From NCBI GenBank assembly GCA_937876205.1, contig CALEII010000003.1, forward strand, positions 8,865-72,864: 64,000 bases of DNA. The letters run 5' to 3'. Shown in pieces: positions 1-8,072 of this stretch. The position numbers and the translations under genes are program-made. The notes under the pieces are model-generated. The model searched no databases, was not told the DNA's origin, and saw only the letters and a program-made list of their open reading frames with translations. Source of the stretch: an uncultured Clostridia bacterium (GTDB lineage: Bacteria; Bacillota; Clostridia; Oscillospirales; Acutalibacteraceae). Position 1 is the stretch's first letter; every line of letters starts with the position of its first letter.

Positions 1-1
1 T

Positions 2-415
2 TTTTATTCACAGGCGATAAGTGTTGATGAAGCAGTTGAAGAAGCAGACTTTGTGCTGAGCATCATAAAAGACTATGCTATTACGGCACCTGTTGTATTT
101 GACTGGGAAAATGAGCCTGACAAGAATATGCGTACAGATAATCTTGATGGCAGTGTTCTTACAGACTGTGCAGTGGCATTCTGTGAGAGAATAAGGCAGG
201 CAGGCTATATGCCCGCAGTGTATTTCAATCTTACAGATGCCTATAAACGATATAACCTTGACAAAATTCAGGCTTACACACTCTGGTATGCTCAGCATAA
301 AGGTGTTGCACCCGAATTCTATTACACATATAACATATGGCAGTATTCCGACTCAGGCAAGGTCAACGGAATAAAAGGAAACGTTGACCTGAATATTTCA
401 TTCAATGCGGGATAA
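2..415 (+). CDS. GH25-type lysozyme (N-acetylmuramidase), C-terminal part only
   Basis: The reading frame is open from the left edge, so the start lies outside the window. It encodes the C-terminal half of a glycoside hydrolase family 25 domain, which cleaves the MurNAc-GlcNAc bond of peptidoglycan. Visible family marks are the strand ending PVVFDWEN (Asp at bases 101-103 and Glu at 107-109 match the GH25 D-x-E catalytic pair), the LWYAQHK strand, and the closing NIWQYSDSGKVNGIKGNVDL, which is the classic WQYS...G..G...D ending. The protein ends right after the barrel, with no cell-wall-binding repeats at this end. It converges on the next gene and shares a terminator with it. The family is clear; the role (autolysin or secreted muramidase) is inferred. 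Confidence 0.88.
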   Translation, partial: FYSQAISVDEAVEEADFVLSIIKDYAITAPVVFDWENEPDKNMRTDNLDGSVLTDCAVAFCERIRQAGYMPAVYFNLTDAYKRYNLDKIQAYTLWYAQHKGVAPEFYYTYNIWQYSDSGKVNGIKGNVDLNISFNAG

Positions 416-450
416 AAAACAAAGACAAAAAATTGTTACTAATATGGAAA

Positions 451-483
451 AAGGAGCTGTTTGACCAGCTCCTTAATTTTTTT
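451..483. terminator. Bidirectional hairpin terminator between convergent genes
   Basis: A perfect 9-bp stem, AAGGAGCTG (451-459) with CAGCTCCTT (466-474), has a 6-nt loop and is followed on the + strand by an AATTTTTTT run. On the - strand it is followed by TTTTTCCAT. It lies between the GH25 gene and the convergent secreted-protein gene and can serve both. Confidence 0.85.
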
Positions 484-489
484 ATTGAA

Positions 490-3087
490 TTATTCCCAAT
501 AACCGAGGAATGTGAAGAGTCTGAGGAAGAACTGAGTAATTCTGCAGAAAATTCTTGTTATTGGGTTACTGTGGTTACCTCCGCAATGTTCGCAGATTGT
601 TTCGTCTTCTTCGGGCTGTTCGGGTTTAACAGGTGTGTCGGGCTGTTCAGGTTCAACGGGCTTTTCAAACTCGTGTCCGCAACCGTAGTCACACTTGTAG
701 TCGCCGTCATTGTCCTTGTGAGTGAGTGCAGGAACAACCTCCTGAATGATTGTCATAGCATCACAGCGTGAGCAATGCTGACCTTCGGTAAGACCTGTTT
801 CACCGCACTTGGGAGCTACTGCTTCATCGATAACTATATCGTGAGCATCAGAGTCAACTTCGCCGTATTCTTCACCGCAGGTTTCACAAACTGCTTTTGC
901 TATGCAGGTTGCTTCGCCGCCGGTGTGAGTACCTTCTTCACTCAAAAGACCGCAGGCACATTCCTTCCAATGCTTATCTGCATCATATTTCCATTCGCCT
1001 GTAAAGTCGCAGTTATGGAGCTTTGTAACCTCAAATACTTCTGACATTTCGGTTGTGCCGTTGCCGAAGGTTACTTCGCAAGCATACTTTTTGCCGATAT
1101 CAGCATTTTTAAGCTCTGCTGAGTTTTCGCCCTCAATTGCAGTGTAGGTTGCATCACCTAAATATGCTCTTGCGGTAATTTCAGTTCCGTCATAGTGAGC
1201 AATAAGCTCACAATTTCTGTCCAGATCTGCTACATAGGAGAAGGTTGTCTCTTCCGGACGAACTATAAAATCACTAAACTTTATTATTTCGGGAACAGAG
1301 CTGAATTCAAAGGTAACCTTGTCACCGGCTTTAAGATCAAAAGAGAAATAATACTGAGTGCTTGATGAAGCTTCAATCATCGGTGACCAACCATATTCCG
1401 CACTGTAAGTGCCGGTGGAAGTTTTTGCATTTTCATCTGTGATTTCTTCAGCATCATCTTCAACTGTGTACCACTGATAAGAAGCATCTGTATCATCGTT
1501 GAGTTCAACATAGGGCTCTTCTGATGTAGGCTGATGTGTAATTGCGTAAGAATATTTCAATACATCGGTCATCTCTGTTGTGCCGTTGCCGTAGGTTACT
1601 TCGCAAACATATCTTTTACCGATTTCAGGATTCTTGATCTCTGCTGAGGCTTCGCCCTCGATTGCGATATAATTTGTAACTCCTGTGTATGCTTTTACGG
1701 TAACTACTCCGCTGTTTACAAATGTATAGAATGTGTAGTCTCCGTCTGCATCGACAGTTATTTCATAAGATGAAACGCCTTCTTCAGCTTCTATCAAGAC
1801 GCCGTCATTGGTATTGTAATCCCAAAGTCCTACACCCTCGGTAAAATCACCGGTAAGCTCGACAATTACTGTTTCGCCTGCTTTAAGTGCAACAGTAAAG
1901 AAATCCTGCCCCGTAATGTTTTCTTCATATGCGACACCCGTCCAACCTGTTTCCTTATCATAAGAGCTTTCGCCCCAATCATAAACAACAGTATCGGCAT
2001 TTTCATCGGTAATTTCTGAGCCTCTGCGCTCAACTTCGTACCACTGATAAGAAGCATCTGTATCGTTGTTGAGTTCAACATAAGGCTCGCCTGATGTTGG
2101 CTGATGCGTGATTGCATAGATATATCTCTTACAAACCGTACAAAATCCGTCTTCACGGTCTGTATGTTCGCAGATAAAACCGCAAGCACACTCATCGTTT
2201 GTAAATGAATGGTTATGGGTATCAGCTTTGATTTCTGCATAAGTTTTGCCGTCAAGAGCCGATTTTATATCGTATACAGGAGCAAATTCGTCTTCTGTGT
2301 TATATTTTGCAAATAATAGTGTGTTTTCTTCCGCATCATCGGCAACAACAATATCCGTGCCGTACCAATCAGAAAAAATACCGCATGCAGAACTTACAGT
2401 AAGCAAAGCACCTTTTTCTACTGTTATTTTTTGGTTGACAGCAGCACAGTCAGTCGATGTGCCTATAACATTAAGCACACCGCCGTTAAGTGTAACCGGA
2501 CAGCCCACCACATCCCAATAATTGTTCGACAGTGTAACCTCACCGCCGTTCATAATAAAGCCGCCAAAAGACCGGATAGTAGAATAATACTGGTCTGTTT
2601 CGGTAACTGCATTGATTTTTCCGCCGTTGACGGTACAAGTACCGGGGTTTCCACTTGTGTCGATAGCGAAAGCTTTACAGTTAAAATTCAATGTATCATT
2701 CTCTCCGCCTTCAATGATCAGATGCTGATAACTAAAGCTGATTCCGCAATAGTAATCTTCGGTGGCACCGAGATAGTTGTCACCTTCAAGAGTTATGGTA
2801 ACCTCATAATCTCCACCGTTTAACCAAAAAGATTTGAATGAAGCATTGCGGAAAACAAAATTGCCTTCTTCATAAACATAGACGATAAGATCTTTGTTTG
2901 TGCCTGTAATAATATAGCCGTCTTCGTCATAGTAAGTTTTACCGTTGCCGATACTCACAAAAGACTTGTCGGTTATGTCAATGGTAAGCGGTACACCGTC
3001 ACCTGCCGCAAAGGCAAAGGGTGCACTTGTAACAATCATTAAGATTGCGAGGATGATTGATAAGGTTTTCTTTAAGGTTTTCTTCAT
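490..3087 (-). CDS. Secreted multi-domain surface protein with Ig-like and Cys-X2-Cys repeats
   Basis: 865 residues. A signal peptide (residues 1-28, MKKTLKK then a hydrophobic core ending AFA) directs export. Residues about 30-270 are rich in Gly-Gly turns of the LNGG/MNGG kind, suggesting a beta-helix like the carbohydrate-binding modules of clostridial surface proteins. Two related modules follow (about 325-510 and 515-690), each starting ITHQPTS.EPYVELN and ending in a Y.CEVTYGNGTTEM strand, so they are an internal duplication. Residues 690-830 carry Cys-X2-Cys/His repeats (CACG, CETCG, CSRC, CDYGC). The end has CEHCGGNH followed by a hydrophobic aromatic helix (FCRITQFFLRLFTFLGYWE). No LPXTG is present. 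The ribosome site AAAGGAG fits the ATG. It lies 21 nt behind tetR and is probably co-transcribed with it. Function unknown; adhesion or glycan binding is a guess. Confidence 0.8.
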   Translation of the reverse strand: MKKTLKKTLSIILAILMIVTSAPFAFAAGDGVPLTIDITDKSFVSIGNGKTYYDEDGYIITGTNKDLIVYVYEEGNFVFRNASFKSFWLNGGDYEVTITLEGDNYLGATEDYYCGISFSYQHLIIEGGENDTLNFNCKAFAIDTSGNPGTCTVNGGKINAVTETDQYYSTIRSFGGFIMNGGEVTLSNNYWDVVGCPVTLNGGVLNVIGTSTDCAAVNQKITVEKGALLTVSSACGIFSDWYGTDIVVADDAEENTLLFAKYNTEDEFAPVYDIKSALDGKTYAEIKADTHNHSFTNDECACGFICEHTDREDGFCTVCKRYIYAITHQPTSGEPYVELNNDTDASYQWYEVERRGSEITDENADTVVYDWGESSYDKETGWTGVAYEENITGQDFFTVALKAGETVIVELTGDFTEGVGLWDYNTNDGVLIEAEEGVSSYEITVDADGDYTFYTFVNSGVVTVKAYTGVTNYIAIEGEASAEIKNPEIGKRYVCEVTYGNGTTEMTDVLKYSYAITHQPTSEEPYVELNDDTDASYQWYTVEDDAEEITDENAKTSTGTYSAEYGWSPMIEASSSTQYYFSFDLKAGDKVTFEFSSVPEIIKFSDFIVRPEETTFSYVADLDRNCELIAHYDGTEITARAYLGDATYTAIEGENSAELKNADIGKKYACEVTFGNGTTEMSEVFEVTKLHNCDFTGEWKYDADKHWKECACGLLSEEGTHTGGEATCIAKAVCETCGEEYGEVDSDAHDIVIDEAVAPKCGETGLTEGQHCSRCDAMTIIQEVVPALTHKDNDGDYKCDYGCGHEFEKPVEPEQPDTPVKPEQPEEDETICEHCGGNHSNPITRIFCRITQFFLRLFTFLGYWE

Positions 3088-3108
3088 TGTTTTGTCTCCT
3101 TTCGGGGA

Positions 3109-3795
3109 TTATTTATCAGTTTTAATTTCAAGTTCATTAAATACACTTGCAACGGCTTTTTTTGACACAGCTTCAAAGTCAATTTTTTCAACAAACTCAA
3201 GTGCTTCGGTAATTTTTTCATCTTCTGCTTTGTATATCCGAAGAAGCATTGTTACAAGCCTTTTTGCTTTTGCCTCTATGGTAAAATACATATCGCAGGG
3301 AACGGTCATATATGCTCTCGTAATACCCATTGAAGCAATTTCAGTTTCATAGAAATCTTTCAATTCCTGCCCGGAAAAGCTTTTGCTGAAGGCATCATAC
3401 ATCATTTTTGCTCTTCGTTTAAGCACTTCTTCACTTGTTTTCGGCATTGAATAGCCGGCAAGATAAAGGTTACGCATGTCTTCATTCATTTCCGCCATAT
3501 AAAGTTGTAAAACTTCATTAGCTACAAATATAAGTACCTTATCGTCGGTATGCTTTTTAGATACGGCATCTGATGCTGCCGTAACACCGTCAAGAAATTT
3601 TGTTACAAGATGCTCAAGAATCTCCTCTTTACTGTTCATTTCATAAAGGATTTTACTCTTTGGTACTCCTGAGAGTTTTGCAATATCTGTTATTGTGGTT
3701 TTTTCAAAGCCTTTCTGCATAAACATTGCAGTTGCAGCAGTGAGAATTTGCCTGTGTAATTCTCTGCTTTCGGCTTCGCTTCGTATATTTGACAC
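3109..3795 (-). CDS. TetR/AcrR family transcriptional regulator
   Basis: 228 residues, normal for TetR proteins. The N-terminal DNA-binding domain spans about 12-60, with the helix-turn-helix TITDIAKLSGVPKSKILYEM and the usual following KEEIL. The C-terminal two-thirds is a helical ligand domain without a recognisable ligand signature. The start is GTG, with GGGGTGG just upstream. The gene lies 21 nt before the secreted protein gene in the same direction, so it probably controls itself and that gene. Its promoter region contains a 22-bp imperfect dyad and an 11-bp tandem repeat (separate entries), the usual arrangement for an autoregulated TetR gene. The effector is unknown. Confidence 0.88.
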   Translation of the reverse strand: MSNIRSEAESRELHRQILTAATAMFMQKGFEKTTITDIAKLSGVPKSKILYEMNSKEEILEHLVTKFLDGVTAASDAVSKKHTDDKVLIFVANEVLQLYMAEMNEDMRNLYLAGYSMPKTSEEVLKRRAKMMYDAFSKSFSGQELKDFYETEIASMGITRAYMTVPCDMYFTIEAKAKRLVTMLLRIYKAEDEKITEALEFVEKIDFEAVSKKAVASVFNELEIKTDK

Positions 3796-3826
3796 TTCTC
3801 CACCCCGTTTTTATAAAACATACTTC

Positions 3827-3885
3827 AATTTATACCGTGGTCTAATTTACGATATAATATTATCATACTATTATCATACTGTCAA
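3827..3885 (-). promoter_or_regulatory. tetR promoter with candidate operator dyad and 11-bp direct repeat
   Basis: Reading the - strand: -35 TTGACA (3880-3885), a 17-nt spacer and -10 TAATAT (3857-3862). The spacer and -10 contain ATTATCATACT twice in tandem on the + strand (3859-3869, 3870-3880). Just downstream of the expected start site is a dyad, AATTTATACC-GT-GGTCTAATTT (3827-3848), with 8 of 10 arm positions symmetric. That size and place fit a TetR operator. The promoter elements are read directly; operator identity is inferred. The remaining AT-rich stretch 3886-4022 shows no gene. Confidence 0.65.
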
Positions 3886-4022
3886 TATTTTTAAAATTTT
3901 TTTATTTGAATTTGTATAACAGCACACAATACTGATTTTATTTGCAAAAAAAAATAATCCTGCGCACTCATACCAAAGTATACATATGATTTATTATGTT
4001 GTTTTCGGCCATATTTCACAAT

Positions 4023-4070
4023 AAAAAACGACTGCAAGACTATCCTTTTCCGATAGACTTGCAGTCGTTT
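4023..4070 (-). terminator. Terminator of the alcohol dehydrogenase gene
   Basis: A 19-bp stem with one mismatch, AAACGACTGCAAGACTATC (4026-4044) against GATAGACTTGCAGTCGTTT (4052-4070), has a 7-nt loop. On the - strand it is followed by TTTTTTAT, placing it as the intrinsic terminator about 40 nt past the adh stop codon. Confidence 0.85.
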
Positions 4071-4111
4071 ATACAGACTGTTTTTCACAGTCCCTTCATT
4101 GTTTTTTATTA

Positions 4112-5329
4112 TCAGAAATCTACATCAAGATCGTAGTAGCAGCACTTGAAGAGTTTTTCCATTTCCTCCTGAGTAGGAACTCTGGGATTTGAGCCTGTAC
4201 AAGCATCAAGAATAGCATTTGCTGCAATTTCGGGAAGCTTTGCAAAGAATACATCCTCGGGAACGAAGCCGTTGTCTGTGGGATAGCTGTCTGCACCGTA
4301 GTTCTTGATGCACTGAGGAATGTTAAGTGCATCGTTCATCTTGCGAAGCTCAGCAATAAGAAGAGCAACCTTTTCTTCAACAGTGTTTCCGCCGAGGTTC
4401 ATATAATCAGCGATTTCAGCATATCTCTTTGCGGCAACTTCATTCTTTGCGTTGAATGCGATAACCTTGGGAAGGTACATAGCGTTAGCGGCACCGTGAA
4501 TGATATGTGCGCCGTATTCTGCAAATGCTGCACCTGTCTTATGAGCCATTGAATGAACGATACCGAGAAGAGCGTTTGAGAATGCCATACCTGCAAGACA
4601 CTGTGCGTTGTGCATTGATGCTCTCTTGTCCATATCGCCGTTGTATGAGCCGATAAGGTCTCTCTGAATCATCTTGATTGCGAAAATTGCAAGAGGATCT
4701 GTATATTCACAGTTAGCTGTTGAAACATAAGCTTCAATAGCGTGTGTCATTGCGTCCATACCTGTGTGAGCAACAAGCTTCTTGGGCATTGTTTCAGCAA
4801 GGTCGGGGTCTACTATAGCAACATCGGGAGTGATTTCAAAGTCAGCAAGAGGATACTTGATACCCTTTTCATAGTCAGTGATAACTGAGAATGCTGTAAC
4901 CTCTGTTGCAGTACCTGATGTTGAGGGAATAGCACAGAAATGAGCCTTTGTACGAAGCTTGGGAAGACCGAAAACCTTACACATATCTTCAAATGTTGTT
5001 TCGGGATATTCGTACTTAATCCACATAGCCTTTGCAGCATCAATAGGTGAACCGCCGCCCATTGCAACGATCCAGTCAGGCTGGAACTTTGCCATTGCTT
5101 CTGCACCACGCATAACTGTTTCGACTGAAGGGTCGGGTTCAATACCTTCAAAAAGTTCAACTTCCATACCTGCTTCCTTAAGGTATGAAACAACCTTATC
5201 AAGGAAACCGAACTTCTTCATTGAGCCGCCGCCTACACAGACCATTGCTCTCTCACCCTTGAAATCTTTAAGTGCCTCAATAGCACCCTTGCCGTGATAA
5301 AGGTCACGGGGTAATGTAAATCTTGCCAT
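4112..5329 (-). CDS. Iron-containing alcohol dehydrogenase
   Basis: 405 residues, a normal length for group III metal-dependent alcohol dehydrogenases. It reduces an aldehyde to an alcohol with NAD(P)H in the cytoplasm, regenerating NAD+ during fermentation. The N-terminal dinucleotide domain has VCVGGGS and VAMGGGSPIDAAKAM. The family stretch PSTSGTATEVTAFSVI follows, and then the C-terminal helical domain with iron ligands in GMDAMTHAIEAYVS, GIVHSMAHKTGA and AHIIHGAANA. An in-frame ATG lies 45 nt upstream, but AGGAGGAG sits 7 nt before the chosen ATG (5329), which begins MARFTLPRDLYHG. The gene has its own consensus promoter, a Rex-like operator and a terminator, so it is monocistronic. The substrate (ethanol, butanol or a diol) cannot be read from sequence. 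Confidence 0.93.
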   Translation of the reverse strand: MARFTLPRDLYHGKGAIEALKDFKGERAMVCVGGGSMKKFGFLDKVVSYLKEAGMEVELFEGIEPDPSVETVMRGAEAMAKFQPDWIVAMGGGSPIDAAKAMWIKYEYPETTFEDMCKVFGLPKLRTKAHFCAIPSTSGTATEVTAFSVITDYEKGIKYPLADFEITPDVAIVDPDLAETMPKKLVAHTGMDAMTHAIEAYVSTANCEYTDPLAIFAIKMIQRDLIGSYNGDMDKRASMHNAQCLAGMAFSNALLGIVHSMAHKTGAAFAEYGAHIIHGAANAMYLPKVIAFNAKNEVAAKRYAEIADYMNLGGNTVEEKVALLIAELRKMNDALNIPQCIKNYGADSYPTDNGFVPEDVFFAKLPEIAANAILDACTGSNPRVPTQEEMEKLFKCCYYDLDVDF

Positions 5330-5352
5330 TGGAATCTCCTCCTGAATAATAA

Positions 5353-5370
5353 TTGTTAAATTTTTAACAC
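5353..5370. promoter_or_regulatory. Candidate Rex operator upstream of the alcohol dehydrogenase
   Basis: The sequence TTGTTAA-ATTT-TTAACAC matches the Rex box known from Firmicutes (TTGTTAA-N4-TTAACAA) at 13 of 14 fixed positions. It lies at the expected transcription start, between the -10 box and the ribosome site, where a bound repressor would block transcription. Rex senses the NADH/NAD+ ratio and classically controls fermentative dehydrogenases. The match is seen directly; Rex control is inferred. Confidence 0.72.
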
Positions 5371-5376
5371 ACATAT

Positions 5377-5405
5377 ATTATATACTATACGCTCCTGATT
5401 GTCAA
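5377..5405 (-). promoter_or_regulatory. Consensus sigma-A promoter of the alcohol dehydrogenase gene
   Basis: On the - strand, TTGACA (5400-5405), a 17-nt spacer and TATAAT (5377-5382): both boxes are perfect. The start site would fall near 5370, inside the Rex-like dyad. Confidence 0.85.
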
Positions 5406-5482
5406 GCACAAATATATTAACAATATGCAAACAAGAAAACAGTCTGTTTTAATAAAAAAGCAATTTTCCGAAATACAAAATA

Positions 5483-5514
5483 GTCCCGACAGAGAAATGC
5501 AACTCCGTCGAGAC
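5483..5514 (-). terminator. Terminator of the radical SAM operon
   Basis: Twelve-base-pair stem (two G-T pairs) between 5483-5494 and 5503-5514, with an 8-nt loop, lying 11 nt past the last gene of the operon. The U-run after it on the - strand is modest (TATTTTG). Confidence 0.7.
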
Positions 5515-5524
5515 ATTTTTCAGA

Positions 5525-7333
5525 TTAAAGCTTTCTTTTATATTCAAGCCTGTAATTCTTCACATAATCCCTGCCGTATTTAGCAAGGTACATCAGAAGA
5601 AAGTCACTTTCCGTAAAAGTGTGTGCCCAAAGTCTGTCTGAAGTGTCTTCAAGGAACTTTTTCTCAAAGGAATTCCTTTTTTTCTTTACCTCTTCCATAG
5701 TCTGTGTCACTGCATGGTACTTATATGAAATATGCAGCTCGCCGTTTTCAGCAAAATCGGTTATACCGACACTTGAGGCGTCATCTTTGAGTATTGCATT
5801 TTTCTTAAGAGCAAAATTTGACGGTGTACATGTGTTGACAAGCTCGTGGTCATAAATAACATCAATTGTAGACTGCAATTCCTCTGCAGTTTCTGTGGGA
5901 TAACAAAGAAGGAATGTGCAAAGATTCCACAGCCCTGCAGACCGTGCATCAGCAAGAATTTTCTTACGCAGACTCAAGTCAATTCCCTTATTGATAAGCT
6001 TCATAATTCTCTCTGACTCGGCTTCATAGCCCCACATAAAGAATCTTGCACCTGAATCATAAAGATTCTTAAGAACCTCGGGAGTAAAGCCTTTTTCAAG
6101 ACGGGCAAAGGAATAATAATAAATCTCAATATCTCTTTTTATTATTTCTTTTGCGATTTCATTGTAGATTTTCGGAGGCACGGCTTCATCGACAAAGGTG
6201 AAATGCTTTGCGCCATATTTTTTTGCGAGATATTCGACCTCATCCACTGCTCTGATAACACTTTTTATGTCAAATTTCTGCTGTCCCGTATAGAAATCAC
6301 AGAAAGAGCATTTGCCCCAGTAGCAGCCTTTACCAAGCTGCACAGGAATAACCGTTTCAGGTGAAAAATACTTACTGAAATCATAGGTATCAAAATCGGG
6401 ATAAGCAACCTTTTCAAGATTAAGAAGCGGTGCTCTCTCATTTGTGCGAACGACACCGTTATCATCACGGTAAACAAGAGAGTGAACATCTGTAATGTTA
6501 CGCTTGCCTGCAATGTATTCGGCAAGCTCAACAACAGCCGTTTCACCGTCGCCTATGCTCAGATAGTCACAGTATTCGCTGAAAATTTCAGGAATATTCT
6601 TCATATCTGCTTCAACCTTGAAAATATAATTTCCACCGATGCCGATTTTTGCTTTTGTGTGTTTTTTCAGCAGTCTTGCAAGAGTAAGACCGGGTACAAG
6701 CTGACTCAGGTCTGTGATTGACAAGCCGATGTAGTCGTAAGAAGACAAATCAAGTGTGCTGAGCTTTTTCTCAAAATAGGGCAGAAACATATTCATATCA
6801 GCATGCTTGCACTGATAATCAACATCCCTGAAATCATATGTCATAACACCGTTTGCAATAAAATTGTCAAGCATAATCCTTGACGGCGCAAACGGAAGTG
6901 AAGCAATGTCAAGAGCAGCATTGATAACATCCTTTGCCCTGAAAAGCTTCTCAGCATCATAAAACAATTCTTTATCTTTGATTACTCTGACCGAATATTC
7001 AAGCTCTTCAATGACGCTATCGCATTTGCCGTTGTCAAACTTAAAATAATCATCAATTATTTTCTGCCTGACCTCAGCCGTTCTGAGTCGTTTTTCATTT
7101 ATATCGTCAGAGAACTCATCACTTGCCGCAACTGAAGAACGGTCATAGCTTTTTGCAAGCCTCAGACATTCGCAGATATATTCTTTTGTAAGGATATCGT
7201 TGAAAAACTCAACATTGAAATCATATGTGTCAGCATCAAAGCCGTTTGCTTTCAGCTGACCTGCAAGAAGTCCGCCTGCAAGATACGGACTCACGGGGTA
7301 CCACTGAGGTACTGCTGCAAATAAAAATTTCAT
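5525..7333 (-). CDS. B12-binding-type radical SAM protein (CX4CX2C type), last gene of the operon
   Basis: 602 residues. The N-terminal 330 residues form a cobalamin-binding-like domain: PQWYPVSPYLAGGLLAGQLK at the start, then ITDLSQLVPGLTLARLLKK, GIGGNYIFK and SIGDGETAVVELAEYI. The radical SAM core follows, with cluster cysteines 337, 342 and 345 in KGCYWGKCSFC, a CX4CX2C spacing instead of the usual CX3CX2C, then KHFTFVDEAVPP and SFARLEKGFTPEVLKNLYD. It is closely similar to the 8073-9908 protein and they must be paralogues. Its start overlaps the stop of the GT2-like gene by 4 nt (ATGA), indicating translational coupling. Such enzymes often methylate or rearrange unactivated carbons using cobalamin and SAM; the substrate here is unknown. 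Confidence 0.85.
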   Translation of the reverse strand: MKFLFAAVPQWYPVSPYLAGGLLAGQLKANGFDADTYDFNVEFFNDILTKEYICECLRLAKSYDRSSVAASDEFSDDINEKRLRTAEVRQKIIDDYFKFDNGKCDSVIEELEYSVRVIKDKELFYDAEKLFRAKDVINAALDIASLPFAPSRIMLDNFIANGVMTYDFRDVDYQCKHADMNMFLPYFEKKLSTLDLSSYDYIGLSITDLSQLVPGLTLARLLKKHTKAKIGIGGNYIFKVEADMKNIPEIFSEYCDYLSIGDGETAVVELAEYIAGKRNITDVHSLVYRDDNGVVRTNERAPLLNLEKVAYPDFDTYDFSKYFSPETVIPVQLGKGCYWGKCSFCDFYTGQQKFDIKSVIRAVDEVEYLAKKYGAKHFTFVDEAVPPKIYNEIAKEIIKRDIEIYYYSFARLEKGFTPEVLKNLYDSGARFFMWGYEAESERIMKLINKGIDLSLRKKILADARSAGLWNLCTFLLCYPTETAEELQSTIDVIYDHELVNTCTPSNFALKKNAILKDDASSVGITDFAENGELHISYKYHAVTQTMEEVKKKRNSFEKKFLEDTSDRLWAHTFTESDFLLMYLAKYGRDYVKNYRLEYKRKL

Positions 7334-8067
7334 TTTTCAACCTCCTTTGTCAATTTATTCCGCTGTGAAAAACGGACTCTTAGTGCTGTTTTCAGATAAA
7401 GAGCCGTCTGCTTTACTGAATTTTTGGACTTCCCTTCCTGCCTGCCGTAGCACTCAACCGGAAACTCTTCAAACCTCACACCCATCCTCAGCGGCAACAG
7501 AACCATTTCTACCATAAAAGGAAAATTAAGCTCCTGCCAATCAGCCTTTCTGTAAACCTCGGCAGGTGCAGTCTGTACCGGACTTGTAAGGTCAGTCAAC
7601 TTTACACCATACAGCACTCTGAGAAATATCTGTGAAAGACCGTTAAGGATTTTCCGCATTCTGTTATACTGATGAAAGCTGTCTTTTTTCAGCCACCTTG
7701 ATGTTTTTGAAATTACATCAGGCTTTTCTTTGACACGCTTTATCATCTCCGGCACACAATCAAGGCTTATTGCCATATCCCCCGGAAGCAGCATTATGTG
7801 CGAAGTATCGGCAGCATCAAAGCCGTCACGGATTGCACCGCCTATAAAAGGGCGTTTCTGCTCAAGACCTAAAGCAATACCCGGATACTTCTCTTCCATC
7901 GCTTTTATTGCATTATTACAGTCCTCTGACGCATTTTTCGGCTTCACCATAAGAATTTTACCGATATCATTTCTGTCACAGGAGTTCATTATTGCGTCAA
8001 CGGTACACCTGAGGGCAACATCTTCGTCGGTTGTGCCGATTATAATTGTAACTGATTGAAATTCCAT
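7330..8067 (-). CDS. Glycosyltransferase family 2-like protein inside the radical SAM operon
   Basis: 245 residues with a GT-A-like N-terminal fold (SVTIIIGTTDEDVALRCTVD, then an acidic region about 90-105). The second half resembles the dolichol-phosphate-mannose synthase branch: R.L..LSQIFLRVLYGVKLTDLTSPVQTAPAEVY, then FPFMVEMVLLPLRMGVRFEE. The metal-binding D-x-D expected after the nucleotide site reads LLPGDMAISLD, so a clear DXD is not seen; the protein may use another acidic pair or be altered in activity. No membrane segment is obvious. It lies 5 nt from the preceding radical SAM gene and overlaps the next by 4 nt, so it belongs to that pathway, perhaps transferring a sugar to the same substrate. 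Confidence 0.78.
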   Translation of the reverse strand: MEFQSVTIIIGTTDEDVALRCTVDAIMNSCDRNDIGKILMVKPKNASEDCNNAIKAMEEKYPGIALGLEQKRPFIGGAIRDGFDAADTSHIMLLPGDMAISLDCVPEMIKRVKEKPDVISKTSRWLKKDSFHQYNRMRKILNGLSQIFLRVLYGVKLTDLTSPVQTAPAEVYRKADWQELNFPFMVEMVLLPLRMGVRFEEFPVECYGRQEGKSKNSVKQTALYLKTALRVRFSQRNKLTKEVEK

Positions 8068-8072
8068 AGTAA

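Noticed and set aside
490..3087. LPXTG-type sortase anchoring of the secreted proteins
   Set aside because: None of the exported proteins ends in LPXTG followed by a hydrophobic stretch and positive tail.
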